A stretch of DNA of 57,568 nucleotides, taken from assembly GCA_038316385.1 (NCBI GenBank), contig JBBQAN010000018.1:1-57568 (forward strand), written 5' to 3'. The DNA comes from SZAS-103 sp038316385. GTDB taxonomy: Bacteria > Pseudomonadota > Gammaproteobacteria > Xanthomonadales > Xanthomonadaceae. Under the pieces are notes generated by a model. It made no database searches, had not been told where the DNA came from, and was given only the letters and a program-made list of their open reading frames with translations. Of this stretch, positions 18,141-27,774 are shown one piece after another. Every line of letters starts with the position of its first letter. The first letter of the stretch is position 1. The translations under genes were made by a program, and so were the position numbers.

Positions 18141-20105
18141 ATGGCGATGGGAAAAAAAGGGGTGCCGCCGAAGCCGAGCGTGCTCGAGCGCGCGGCGGCG
18201 TGGTTCATCAAGAACTGGGGGCTGACCGATCGCGCCATCGGCCGCACCACGGCGGCGATTGCCTCGCGATTTCGTTTTTCTTTCTTTCCCGTCATCACCC
18301 TCGTTGCGCTCGCGTTCCTGTTTTACGATTATTACGGAATCGGCACCTTGGGGGGCACACAGTACGGGGGTAACAAGCGACTTTCTTCGGTCGAGGATTC
18401 GCTATTCGACTGGGTGATTACCAAGCGCCCGATTGACCCGAAGATGTCGGGCCGCGTGCTGATTGCGGAAATCGACGAGTGTTCGATCCAGTATTTCGAG
18501 AAAAAGGGCGAAACCGGCTGGCCGTGGCCGCGCGATCGCCATGCCGACCTGCTCACGGCGCTCGGCGACGGCGGCGCGACTGCTGTCGGCTATGACGTGA
18601 TGTTCCTCGACAAGCAAACCGCGCAGTCCGCATCCGACGACATGCTGCTGCAAGTCGCAAAACTCGGCGCGCCTGCCTTCTTTGGCGCCAATGAAGGCGA
18701 TGCGGTCGACGATACGCCAGCGACCAACACCATCAATCGCTGGCCGACGGCGGTACCGCTGACTGCCAGGCCGAAGGATGCGCCGGTGGTTTCGATGCAG
18801 CTTCCGTTCGGCGATGCAATGGCGCAACGCGCGGGTTACGTCAACATCGGCCGTTCGGGCGACGGTGTGTTGCGCGATTTCGATGTGTGGAAACCGGTCG
18901 GAGACTGGGGCGTTCCGTCGATGGCCGCGCTGCTGGCCGCGCAGGCCACGCACCGCAAGTTCACGAGTTTCCCGCAAAGCATCCGGCTGAACTGGCGCCT
19001 GAGTCATCCGTTGCAGACGGTCAGCGCGGTCGATTTGCTATCGGACGAGCACACGCCTTGCCTCGCGAAGGGACAGAAACTGCCCGACCTGAAAGGCAAA
19101 ATCGTGCTGGTCGGGTACGTCGCGGCGGGCATCAACGACATCAAGCCGACCCCGATCGATGCGCAGATGCCAGGCGTGGTTCTGCAGGGTGAGGCTGTCG
19201 AGAATCTCGTCAGCAGCAGCTACATCCGCATGCCCGCCGATGGTTTCAAATATGCGTTGGCGGCGCTGCTGATCGTGCTGATCGGATTCTCGTTCTGGCG
19301 CGGCGAGCCGTCGCAGGACATCGATGCGGTGTTCACCGCGACCAATCTCGCATTGACCGCGATCGCGACGCTGACACTGACCTTCACCACCTACTTCTTC
19401 GACATCTTCACATCGGTCGGCACCTCGGTGACGTTCTTCGGATTCTGCCGTACTTATCTGGCCGGCATGCGCGGACGTGCGCTGGGCAACGATGATCATG
19501 TGGCGGAACTGGGCGAGGGCGGCCGCTTGCATGTGGTGCTGCTGATCCTGCGCGTGAGTGTCGGCCAGGATCTGGAAGTGCTCGGGCGCAATCCCGATGC
19601 GCGGCGTTTCTGGGAAACCAGCGAATATCGCCGGCGCATCCGCCGCGTGCTGTACGCGCACGGTTACGGAAAGATGCACGAAGGGCTGATCGAGCGTAAA
19701 ACGTGGCTGGCGTCTGATTTTCGCGATGTGATCCTGATGATCTGCGATGCGCCGTCGGTCGAGGAATTGCGTTGGGAGATCCTGCACGACCTGAATCTGA
19801 TCAACGACGAACTGGTCAAGATCGCCGACGAGATCCGTCTGGAGCAGGTGGTGAACGCCGGTGGAGTGTATGTCGACCTGAGTGGCATGGACGCCTCGAC
19901 CCGCGCGCTGTCGCTGCAAAATACCCTGGGTCGATTGCTGTTGTTGCCGGTCACTACCAGCCTGCGTGCGTTCATCGCGTCCGATGTCGACTGCTTGCCG
20001 CGTTACCTTCAACCGGGTACGGCACAATCCGATCCTGACCCATGCCGCCCCGCCGAATCGACTTCCTCCGAGGACCCGCCATGCGCAGCCCCATCCGAAT
20101 CCTGA
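18141..20105 (+). CDS. CHASE2-domain membrane sensor with unrecognised cytosolic C-terminal domain
   Basis: The 654-residue protein has one TM near residues 47-68, then an extracytoplasmic CHASE2 domain (about 75-360) with the landmarks SGRVLIAEID, WPWPRDRHADLL and KIVLVGYVAAGIND. Three closely spaced TMs follow near 370-440. CHASE2 proteins normally end in an adenylate cyclase, GGDEF or kinase output, but none is visible here. The last 215 residues (from about GGRLHVVLL) match no domain I recognise. The C-terminus overlaps the start of the next gene (SH3/M48 protease) by 25 bases, so the two are coupled and probably act together. Confidence 0.85.
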   Translation: MAMGKKGVPPKPSVLERAAAWFIKNWGLTDRAIGRTTAAIASRFRFSFFPVITLVALAFLFYDYYGIGTLGGTQYGGNKRLSSVEDSLFDWVITKRPIDPKMSGRVLIAEIDECSIQYFEKKGETGWPWPRDRHADLLTALGDGGATAVGYDVMFLDKQTAQSASDDMLLQVAKLGAPAFFGANEGDAVDDTPATNTINRWPTAVPLTARPKDAPVVSMQLPFGDAMAQRAGYVNIGRSGDGVLRDFDVWKPVGDWGVPSMAALLAAQATHRKFTSFPQSIRLNWRLSHPLQTVSAVDLLSDEHTPCLAKGQKLPDLKGKIVLVGYVAAGINDIKPTPIDAQMPGVVLQGEAVENLVSSSYIRMPADGFKYALAALLIVLIGFSFWRGEPSQDIDAVFTATNLALTAIATLTLTFTTYFFDIFTSVGTSVTFFGFCRTYLAGMRGRALGNDDHVAELGEGGRLHVVLLILRVSVGQDLEVLGRNPDARRFWETSEYRRRIRRVLYAHGYGKMHEGLIERKTWLASDFRDVILMICDAPSVEELRWEILHDLNLINDELVKIADEIRLEQVVNAGGVYVDLSGMDASTRALSLQNTLGRLLLLPVTTSLRAFIASDVDCLPRYLQPGTAQSDPDPCRPAESTSSEDPPCAAPSES

Positions 20106-21526
20106 GCTTGTCCATCCTGGTCGCACTTGCGAGCGTCGCGATCGCGAAGAAACCAAAGGCCGCCCAACCAGCCCCGGCGCCCGCCGCTGCTCCCGCACCG
20201 ACGCCTGCTGGAACTGCGCAGGCGACCGTTTACAAGGACGGCGTCGCCGTGCACCAGGCCGCGATGGCGACCTCGCCGACGGTGACCTCGTTATCCAAGG
20301 GCAGCCCGGTGGAAGTCGAGAAGCAGGAAGGACTGTGGTTCAACGTCAAGGCGCAACCGAGCACTTCGGGCTACGTCAAGATCAACGAAGTCCGACTCGC
20401 CAAGGCCACTGGCGCAGCGGGCAGCAGCAATGACGGCTATTCGATGTTCGGCGGGCATGTGAAGCCGACCGAAACCGCTGGCGTGCGCGGCATCGGCGAA
20501 ACCGATTTGCAGAACGCCACGTTTGATGCGGGCCAGCTTGCCCGGATGGAAGCCCTGCGCGTGGACGATGGCGCGGCGAATTCCTATGCGAGCCGGATGC
20601 ACCTGCAGAAGACCCAGATTGCCTACGCCAAGGAGCCGGGCATTGGTCAGGGTCATCGCTCGACGTCGGGAACGCCAGAGGAAACCCAGGCCAAGCAAGA
20701 GGAAAACACAGCGGTCAAAAATGGCTTGTTCGGCATGATCGGAAGCCGGCTGCCGGGCGGTATCGGTGCGTCTGCCGGCAACGCGACCGACGCGATGCCC
20801 AAGGATGAGCAGGAAAAGTTCGATGAAGAAATCGCAATGGGTCCGCAGGTCGCCGGACGCGTGCTCAGCGTCATGCCGCTATGGGGTGACCCGGCGGCGC
20901 AGCGGCGCGTCAACACGATCGGCCGTTGGGTCGCGATGCAAACGCCGCGCGACGATCTGCCGTGGACATTTGCGGTCGTGGACAGCCCGGAGATGAACGC
21001 GTTCGCCGCGCCGGGCGGCTACATCATGGTCACGCGCGGCTTGTACGAGGTGCTGCAGTCCGACGACGAGGTCGCCGCCGTGCTCGGCCACGAAATCAGT
21101 CACGTCGTGTCGCGCGATCATTACAACGTGATCCGCAAGCAGGCGATGGCGTCGGTGGCGATGAATGCGGGTAGTGACTACGCCATCGGGAAGATCGGCA
21201 ACAACGGTGGTGCGGGCCCGTTCGAGCAGAAGCTCGCGGGTTATTTCGCGAAGCAGGGCGCGAAGATCATCCTGCTCGGCTTCGACAAGGACGTCGAGTA
21301 CCGTTCCGATGGCGCTTCTCTGATCTATACGTCCCGCGCCGGCTACAACCCGCTCGCGATGTGGGCGGTGTTGCAGAAGCTCGATGCGGTCGGCGACGCC
21401 GGCCGGACCAGCAATCTGTACAAGACGCATCCGACGCCGACCCAACGCTTGGATCGCCTGGATCAGAAAGGTTTTGCCGGCGTGGCCCAATACACCGATC
21501 GCCCGTATGTGGCGGGGATGCGTTGA
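20081..21526 (+). CDS. exported SH3-domain M48-family metalloprotease
   Basis: The 481-residue protein has an N-terminal signal peptide (ILSLSILVALASVAIA), a Pro/Ala-rich linker and a bacterial SH3-like domain (about 48-110). A peptidase M48 domain follows with the zinc motif HEISH at residues 337-341 and a downstream EYRSD segment likely holding the third ligand. The start at 20081 has GAGGA seven bases upstream; a more upstream in-frame ATG would add a non-signal extension. It overlaps the CHASE2 gene, suggesting a periplasmic protease whose synthesis or activity is linked to that sensor. Substrate unknown. Confidence 0.9.
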   Translation: MRSPIRILSLSILVALASVAIAKKPKAAQPAPAPAAAPAPTPAGTAQATVYKDGVAVHQAAMATSPTVTSLSKGSPVEVEKQEGLWFNVKAQPSTSGYVKINEVRLAKATGAAGSSNDGYSMFGGHVKPTETAGVRGIGETDLQNATFDAGQLARMEALRVDDGAANSYASRMHLQKTQIAYAKEPGIGQGHRSTSGTPEETQAKQEENTAVKNGLFGMIGSRLPGGIGASAGNATDAMPKDEQEKFDEEIAMGPQVAGRVLSVMPLWGDPAAQRRVNTIGRWVAMQTPRDDLPWTFAVVDSPEMNAFAAPGGYIMVTRGLYEVLQSDDEVAAVLGHEISHVVSRDHYNVIRKQAMASVAMNAGSDYAIGKIGNNGGAGPFEQKLAGYFAKQGAKIILLGFDKDVEYRSDGASLIYTSRAGYNPLAMWAVLQKLDAVGDAGRTSNLYKTHPTPTQRLDRLDQKGFAGVAQYTDRPYVAGMR

Positions 21527-21547
21527 GCGATTGAAACTGGTGAATCG

Positions 21548-23095
21548 TCAACTCGCCTTGATCGTCAGTACGTAACCGATCTCGGCGAGTTCTTCGCGCT
21601 CGCTGTCCAGATCCGCACGGGTCAGAGGATGCGAATCGAGCCAGCGTTGCGGCAACCGCAATTTCATTTCTTTCGCATCCACTGCGAGCTTGATCGCAGG
21701 CAATGCGTCGCGGTCGTAGCCGCGATGAAGCAGCACGGCGAGCCGCAGCAACAATGCGCAATGCAGGGTCGGAAGTTCGAGGCGTTCCGGCAATGCATTG
21801 ATGCTTGCCATCGCAATGCCGCGCCGCTGGCAGCGCACCAGCGCGCCGAGCATTTGCTGTTCCGGTCGCGAGAAGCCGGCGATGTCGGAATGTTCGATCA
21901 GGTAAGCGCCGTGTACATGGTGATGGCTGTGCGCAATCGCCAGGCCGATCTCGTGGATGCGTGCAGCCCATGCGAGCATGCGGCGCTCATCGGCGTCGAG
22001 TTGCCAAGCGGCGCCAGCCTGGTCAAACAAGGCCAGCGCAGTGCCTTCGACCTGCGCTGCCTGTTCGCGATCCGCTCCGTAGCGTTCGACCAGCGCATCC
22101 ATCGAACTGTCGCGCGGATCGCGTTCGCTGGCGCGACCGAGCATGTCGTACAGCACGCCTTCGCGCAGCGCCGACTTGCTCGATTGCATGCGTTTGAGTC
22201 CGAGTTCATTGAAGGCCGCCTGCAGCACCAGCAAGCCGCCTGCGATCACCGGTCGGCGGTCCTCAGACAATCCGGGAAGATCAATGTCCTCGATGCGCTC
22301 GAATTCCAGCAGGCGTTCGCACAATGCGCTCAAGCCGGTATCGGTGATCACGCCGCGCGTGAGCTTCATCGCAACCAGGATTTCGCTGACCGACTTGATC
22401 GTGCCCGAAGAACCGATAGCGTCTTTCCAGCCGCGTTCGCGATACGCGCGCACGAATTGCTGGAACTCGGCGGAGACTTCGGTCAACCCCTGTTTCCAGC
22501 GTTTGCGGCTGAGCTTGCCGTTGTCGAAGAAACGCCGTGTACTCGCGACGCAGCCCATTTGCAGACTCTCGCGTTCGAGCGGTTCGTAACCTTCGCCGAT
22601 GATGAATTCGGTTGAGCCGCCGCCGATGTCGATTACCAGTCGGCGCTCGCCAGTCGGCGGGCTCGCATGCGCAACGCCGAGATACACCAGACGCGCTTCT
22701 TCGCGGCCGGAGATGATTTCGATCGGATGCCCGAGTGCGGTTTCGGCCGGGATCAGGAATGCGTGCGGATCACGCAACTGGCGCACGGTGTTGGTCGCGA
22801 CCACGCGCACGCATTGCTGCGGAATGGTGCGGATGCGCTGGCCGAAACGCGACAGGCAATCCAGCGCGCGGTCGCGCACGTCCTCGCGCAGCTCACCATT
22901 GCCATCGAGTCCTTCGGCGAGGCGCACGGTTTCGCGCAGGCGATCGACCACGCGCAGCTGGCCGAGCACGTGCCTTGCCACGACCATGTGGAAACTATTG
23001 GAGCCAAGGTCAAGCGCGGCGAGCAGGGCATCGTCGCCGATCGCGATCCTGGTCGGCGCATCGGTCTCGATTTTGCGCGCGGCGTTGGTCGTCAT
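21548..23095 (-). CDS. ppx: exopolyphosphatase, Ppx/GppA family
   Basis: The 515-residue protein has the ASKHA phosphatase core with ALDLGSNSFHMVVAR near the N-terminus. It also has a second phosphate loop VIDIGGGSTEFIIG and a C-terminal HD-like helical region (HEIGLAIAHSHHHVHGAYL). It hydrolyses polyphosphate from chain ends and may also act on pppGpp. Its ATG overlaps the TGA of ppk1, the usual ppk-ppx operon arrangement. Confidence 0.95.
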   Translation of the reverse strand: MTTNAARKIETDAPTRIAIGDDALLAALDLGSNSFHMVVARHVLGQLRVVDRLRETVRLAEGLDGNGELREDVRDRALDCLSRFGQRIRTIPQQCVRVVATNTVRQLRDPHAFLIPAETALGHPIEIISGREEARLVYLGVAHASPPTGERRLVIDIGGGSTEFIIGEGYEPLERESLQMGCVASTRRFFDNGKLSRKRWKQGLTEVSAEFQQFVRAYRERGWKDAIGSSGTIKSVSEILVAMKLTRGVITDTGLSALCERLLEFERIEDIDLPGLSEDRRPVIAGGLLVLQAAFNELGLKRMQSSKSALREGVLYDMLGRASERDPRDSSMDALVERYGADREQAAQVEGTALALFDQAGAAWQLDADERRMLAWAARIHEIGLAIAHSHHHVHGAYLIEHSDIAGFSRPEQQMLGALVRCQRRGIAMASINALPERLELPTLHCALLLRLAVLLHRGYDRDALPAIKLAVDAKEMKLRLPQRWLDSHPLTRADLDSEREELAEIGYVLTIKAS

Positions 23096-25242
23096 GTGCA
23101 GAGTTTAGCCAGCAACGCGCCCTGTGCGGAATACGCGGGTTCACCAGGTTGCGGTTGCAACTGATTGTAGCTGCCATCCTCGCGCAGTTCCCAGGCCTGC
23201 GTGTTGTCGCGCAGGCAGTTGTCGAGCTCCTCGGCACGCACGCGCCCGGCGAGTTCGTGGCGCACGATCGGAAAACAGGTTTCGACGCGTCGCAGCAGAT
23301 TGCGATCCATCCAGTCCGCGCTTGAACACCAGGTTTCCGGTTCGCCGTCGTTCGCGAACCAGTACACGCGGCTGTGTTCGAGGAAGCGTCCAATCACCGA
23401 GCGCACGCGGATGTTGTCCGACAAGCCGGCAACGCCGGGCCGCAGGCTGCAAGCGCCGCGCACGATCAGCTCGATGGTCACGCCGGCCTGCGATGCCTCA
23501 TACAACGCGTTCATCACGCCGATCTCGTTGAGCGCATTCATTTTGGCGACGATGCGCGCCGGCTTGCCGGCACGTGCGTGCTTGGCCTCGCGCGCGATCT
23601 TCTTCAGCAGCGCCTTGTGCAGGGTGAACGGCGATTGCAGCAGGCGTTTGAGTTTGATCGTCGGTGCCAGACCCGAGAGTTGCTGGAACAGCAGATGCAC
23701 GTCTTCGCCGATTCCGGCATCGGCGGTAAGCAGGCCGATGTCGGTGTATGCACGCGCGGTGCCGGCGTGGTAGTTGCCGGTGGACAGGTGCACGTAACGG
23801 CGCAGCCGTTTGCGTTCGCGCCGCACGATCAACAGCATCTTCGCGTGGGTCTTGTACCCGACCACTCCGTACACAACCTGCACGCCGGCTTCCTGCAGGC
23901 GATCTGCAAGCCGGATATTGGCCTCCTCGTCGAAGCGCGCGCGCAACTCGACCACCACGGTCACGTCCTTGCCGTTGCGCGAGGCTTCGATGAGATGCTC
24001 GACCATGATCGAGTCGCGGCCGGTGCGATACAGCGTCTGCTTGATCGCAAGCACGCTCGGATCGTGCGCGGCTTCCTTGAGAAGATCGATCACTGCCGCG
24101 AACGAATCGTAGGGATGGTGCAGCAGCAAATCGTTCTTGCGGATCGCCGCGAACATCTCGTCGCCGTCCAGATCCAGCATGCGCGGCCGGAAGGTCGGGA
24201 ACTTCAGCTCCGGCCGATCGACAAGTCCGTAGAGCTGGCTTGCGCGATTGAGATTGACCGGTCCATCGACGCGATACACCGCGTTTTCCGACAGTTCAAA
24301 ATTCTTCAAGAGCATCTTCACGATGTTGCTCGGACAATCCTTGCTGATCTCCAGTCGCATCGCGCGCAGGAAACCCCGGCTCGCAAGCTCGCCCTTGAGC
24401 GCATGCGCGAGGTTTTCCATTTCATCCTCGTCCACCAGCAATTCGCTGTTGCGGGTGACCCGGAATTGATAGGCGTTCTTGACCTGCATGCCGGGGAACA
24501 TCTCGCCGACGAAGGCGAGCAGCACACTGCTCAGCAGCACGAAATCGTGCTCGCCTCCGGACAGCTCGGCAGGCATCTGGATCACCCGCGGAAGTGAACG
24601 CGGCGCGCGCACGATCGCCATGTGGCCGGAGCGCCCGAACGCATCCTTGCCTTCGCGCACGACCACGATGTTGAGGGACTTGTTGAGGATGCGCGGAAAC
24701 GGGTGTACCGGGTCAAGACCGAGCGGAGACAGCACCGGCAGGATTTCGTTGCGAAAATACTTGCGCAACCAGCGTTTTTGCGCGGTCGTCCATGCATCAC
24801 TTCCAAGGATGCGAATGCCGGCAGTCGCGAGTTCGGGTAACAGCACCTGATTCCAGTGTTCGTACTGCGCCTGCACGAGTTTGCCCGCGCGTTCGTGGAT
24901 GAGTTTCAGCGCGGTCGCAGGGCCAAGGCCATCGGGTCCGGTGGTGCCTCCGAACTCGAGTTGGTGGTTGATCGCCGCGACACGCACCTCGAAGTATTCG
25001 TCGAGGTTGGTGCACGAAATGCACAGAAAGCGCAGGCGTTCGAGCAACGGGACCGTGCGGTCGCGCGATTGCGCGAGCACGCGTTCGTTGAATGCGAGTT
25101 CCGCGAGTTCGCGGTTGAGATACAAAGATCGTTCGGGCGGCAGGTCGGTCGTCACGGACGGCAGTGTAGCCGGCGCTGGCGCTAGTGCCGCAATTTCGGC
25201 GCCGGCAACTCTCGGCGCGCGCTGCCTGATCGTGGCTGTCAC
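23092..25242 (-). CDS. ppk1: polyphosphate kinase 1
   Basis: The 716-residue enzyme has the PPK1 N-terminal domain (LYLNRELAELAFNERVLAQ), middle domain and two C-terminal phospholipase-D-like catalytic domains. The autophosphorylated-His region reads VHLSTGNYHAGTARAYTD. It makes polyphosphate reversibly from ATP. The start is GTG at 25242 with GGAGG five bases upstream. That ribosome site lies inside the C-terminal relic of phoR and the GTGA overlap with its old stop survives, so ppk1 was once translationally coupled to phoR. It is coupled downstream to ppx. Confidence 0.96.
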   Translation of the reverse strand: MTATIRQRAPRVAGAEIAALAPAPATLPSVTTDLPPERSLYLNRELAELAFNERVLAQSRDRTVPLLERLRFLCISCTNLDEYFEVRVAAINHQLEFGGTTGPDGLGPATALKLIHERAGKLVQAQYEHWNQVLLPELATAGIRILGSDAWTTAQKRWLRKYFRNEILPVLSPLGLDPVHPFPRILNKSLNIVVVREGKDAFGRSGHMAIVRAPRSLPRVIQMPAELSGGEHDFVLLSSVLLAFVGEMFPGMQVKNAYQFRVTRNSELLVDEDEMENLAHALKGELASRGFLRAMRLEISKDCPSNIVKMLLKNFELSENAVYRVDGPVNLNRASQLYGLVDRPELKFPTFRPRMLDLDGDEMFAAIRKNDLLLHHPYDSFAAVIDLLKEAAHDPSVLAIKQTLYRTGRDSIMVEHLIEASRNGKDVTVVVELRARFDEEANIRLADRLQEAGVQVVYGVVGYKTHAKMLLIVRRERKRLRRYVHLSTGNYHAGTARAYTDIGLLTADAGIGEDVHLLFQQLSGLAPTIKLKRLLQSPFTLHKALLKKIAREAKHARAGKPARIVAKMNALNEIGVMNALYEASQAGVTIELIVRGACSLRPGVAGLSDNIRVRSVIGRFLEHSRVYWFANDGEPETWCSSADWMDRNLLRRVETCFPIVRHELAGRVRAEELDNCLRDNTQAWELREDGSYNQLQPQPGEPAYSAQGALLAKLCT

Positions 25243-25591
25243 GGAGCCTCCATGTCAGGTAACGAACGGGGTTGCACGCGCGCCGCACCGAAGTGGATCG
25301 AGAACGTGCTGCCTTCTCCTACCTCGCTGGCGATTTCCAGCCGCGCCTGATGCATTGCCAGAACGTGCTCGACGATCGACAGCCGGAGTCCGGTGCCGCC
25401 GGGTTCGCGCGGCGCAGATTTGCAGCGCTGGCAACGATCTGCGCCCCAAGTCAGGCACGCGATCGGCGATGGCCGATTGCGCTTCGCGTGCGTCGCCGGC
25501 ATGCACAGTTTCAAAATCGCCCTTGCGCAGGAAACGCGACCATGTCGCGGATGGCAGGTTCGTCTTCGACGATCAGGATGCGTTTGTTCAC
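25239..25591 (-). pseudogene. phoB-phoR: phoB-phoR deletion scar (start of PhoB fused out of frame to end of PhoR)
   Basis: From 25591 (GTG) downward the first frame reads VNKRILIVEDEPAIRDMVAF, a PhoB receiver N-terminus. After 25532 the match continues in another frame (LRKGDFETVHAGDAREAQ then SAIADRVPDL to about 25447), as if two bases were lost. After a junction at about 25445-25410 a third frame gives the PhoR ATPase end (REPGGTGLRLSIVEHVLAMH then LEIASEVGEGSTF) to the stop at 25239-25241. The G2 box is GTGLRL instead of GTGLGL. About 45 residues of PhoB and 60 of PhoR remain, so neither can function. The relic keeps the strand and order expected for phoB-phoR-ppk1-ppx. Confidence 0.88.
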
Positions 25592-25678
25592 GCGGAACCT
25601 CGGCAGGTGCCGGCCGCGCAAGTAGATACCAGTTTTGTGACCCTGATATTACTTGAGGTGATGTTACTGGATGCGCTG

Positions 25679-27352
25679 TCACCAGCCTGGAATGCCGGAT
25701 TGGCGCAACGCAGGTTGTGGTGCGAATTGATGCCGCTGCTTGTCGATGTCGCCGGGATGGATACCCTGTTTGCGCATTTCGAGCACGACCGGGGTCATCT
25801 CCGCGATGCGGGTCTCGATGCGCGCACGCTCGTAATAATCGAGGTCATTGCGGAGCTTGAGCGCTTCGAGTTGGTTCAGCGCGTCTTCGGCACGGCCGTT
25901 CAAATACGCGGACACCGCATAGGCTTCGCCGGCGCGGCCGGTATCGCCGGCCAACTCGCAGGCACGGGCGTAGGTATGCTGGAACTCGGGATCGTCGCCG
26001 CCATCGGCCATCAACGGTCGCAGCACGGTCTGCGCGCGCCGGCCGGCCTCGGCAGTGCCAATCAACCCCAGGGTGGTTGCGTACGTGAGGATCACCGCAC
26101 GATTGCCGGGCATGCGTGCTAGAACACGATCCAGCGTCGCCAGCGCGGCGGGACGATGCTCGGCGACGAATTGCGCGTCGGCAATCGCCAAGTCGATCCA
26201 GTACGTATTCGGGTGATGATCCGATAGCGTTTGAAGTTCCGCGAGCGCTGCAGCGGACTCCCCATGCAAAGTTAGCGCAAGCGCGAGTCCGTAGTGTTGT
26301 GCATCGCCGAATGCTTTCGGGTTGGCTTTGCGCATCCGTTGATATTCGGCGATCGCCGCGCTGCTGCTTTCGGCGCTCAGCACGCGCAGGCGTTCCTGGG
26401 CCCAGCCGAAATCCTTGCCGTGCTGGATCGCAACCGCCGGAGCGATCCGCGCGCTCAGGTTCGCGGGCAGCAGCAGATTCGTGGCGCCGGGAAGATTCGG
26501 CGGAAGCGTGTTCGCGGGCCGACTTTTGATCTGGCGCGCGCGATCGAGCGCGTCGCTGATGCGGGTGCTGGTAACCGGATGATCGAGCAGAAAATCCGGC
26601 GTTTTGTAAGGACCGTAGCCTTCATCGCTGCGATAAGCGGCTTGCATGCGGCCGAAGAAACTCGCCATCGCCAGTGGATCGTAACCGGCGCGCGCCATCG
26701 TTTCGATGCCGAAATGGTCGGCTTCGGTCTCGTTGTCGCGGGTGAAACTGACTTGCTGTTGCGCCATCAGCCCCATGCCCGAGGCGATCGCCGCTTCGGT
26801 CGCGTTGCTCGCGGACGAGGAGTGTGATTGCGACGAAACCAGAATTGCGGCCAGCATCGCCAGCGCGATCGGCACGGTATCGTGCTTCTGCGCTTCGACC
26901 GAGCGCAGCACATGATTCTGGGTGACGTGCGCGATTTCGTGCGACATCACTCCGGCGAGTTCGTCTTCGCTGGTGGTGGCCAGGATCAGCCCCGCATTGA
27001 CCGCGACATAGCCGCCGAGCGTCGCGAATGCGTTGATGTCGCGCGAACGCACCAGAAAGAAATGAAAATCCTGCGAGGGACGGTTGCTGCTTGCAGCAAG
27101 GCGCTCGCCGACGCCTTGCAACCAGTCTTCGAGCAGCGGATCGTCGAGCACGTAGCCGAGGCGACGCAATTCGCGGAAGGTCAGTTCGCCGTATTCGTGT
27201 TGCTGTTCGGGGCTGATTACCTGAGCTGCGGACGAACCGATATCGGGCAGGGTCGCCGACTCGCTGGTGGCGTATGTCGGCTCGGCGATGCCGAGCGCGA
27301 CTGTGGTCGCACAGGTGAGTAGAAGTAAGATCAAAGAGTCGTGACGCAGCAT
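25679..27352 (-). CDS. bepA: BepA-like periplasmic M48 metalloprotease with TPR repeats
   Basis: The 557-residue product has a signal peptide (residues 1-29), an M48 domain with HEIAH at 138-142 and the third ligand region NETEAD at 207-212, and a C-terminal TPR array from about 340. This matches BepA/YfgC, the periplasmic chaperone-protease that assists LptD and BAM assembly and removes misfolded outer-membrane proteins. The frame is open to 27490, but the 27352 ATG gives a proper signal peptide. The gene lies upstream of the phoBR scar on the same strand. Confidence 0.9.
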   Translation of the reverse strand: MLRHDSLILLLLTCATTVALGIAEPTYATSESATLPDIGSSAAQVISPEQQHEYGELTFRELRRLGYVLDDPLLEDWLQGVGERLAASSNRPSQDFHFFLVRSRDINAFATLGGYVAVNAGLILATTSEDELAGVMSHEIAHVTQNHVLRSVEAQKHDTVPIALAMLAAILVSSQSHSSSASNATEAAIASGMGLMAQQQVSFTRDNETEADHFGIETMARAGYDPLAMASFFGRMQAAYRSDEGYGPYKTPDFLLDHPVTSTRISDALDRARQIKSRPANTLPPNLPGATNLLLPANLSARIAPAVAIQHGKDFGWAQERLRVLSAESSSAAIAEYQRMRKANPKAFGDAQHYGLALALTLHGESAAALAELQTLSDHHPNTYWIDLAIADAQFVAEHRPAALATLDRVLARMPGNRAVILTYATTLGLIGTAEAGRRAQTVLRPLMADGGDDPEFQHTYARACELAGDTGRAGEAYAVSAYLNGRAEDALNQLEALKLRNDLDYYERARIETRIAEMTPVVLEMRKQGIHPGDIDKQRHQFAPQPALRQSGIPGW

Positions 27353-27504
27353 GGAATGACCTGCGGTGCGGGATCGGCTTGGGCAGCATGCAGCAAGCGG
27401 CGCGTCAGTGCGTGAATCGGCAGTTAAGCGGCATGGTCGTGAATGGATGGAAAAAACCGCGCGGTCACTCCATAGTGTGTGCATTCCCACCGGAGTTCCC
27501 CGCG

Positions 27505-27774
27505 ATGGCCGAATCGCCCGTGATCATCATCTATAGCACCGCAATGTGCCCGTATTGCGTGGCGGTCAAGAACTTCCTCAAGAACAAGGGCCAGAGTTGG
27601 ACCGAGTTGCGCATCGACAACGATCCGGCCAATCGCGCCGCGATGCGCGCGCGTACCAACCGTACCAGCGTGCCGCAGATCTTCATCGGCGACGTGCATG
27701 TGGGCGGATACGACGACCTGATTGCGCTCGATCGTCATGACGGGCTGCTGCCATTGCTCGAAAGCCATTCATGA
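27505..27774 (+). CDS. grxC: glutaredoxin 3
   Basis: The 89-residue protein has the dithiol active site CPYC at residues 15-18, the TVP-like cis-Pro loop (TSVPQIFIGDVHVGGYDDL) and the usual length of GrxC. It reduces disulfides and glutathione mixed disulfides using GSH. The start at 27505 follows a GGAG. The stop overlaps the ATG of the AhpD-like gene, so the pair forms a redox operon. Confidence 0.95.
   Translation: MAESPVIIIYSTAMCPYCVAVKNFLKNKGQSWTELRIDNDPANRAAMRARTNRTSVPQIFIGDVHVGGYDDLIALDRHDGLLPLLESHS

Noticed and set aside
23374..24597. 407-residue plus-strand open frame opposite ppk1
   Set aside because: Shadow frame; ppk1 is full length with the phospho-His region intact.
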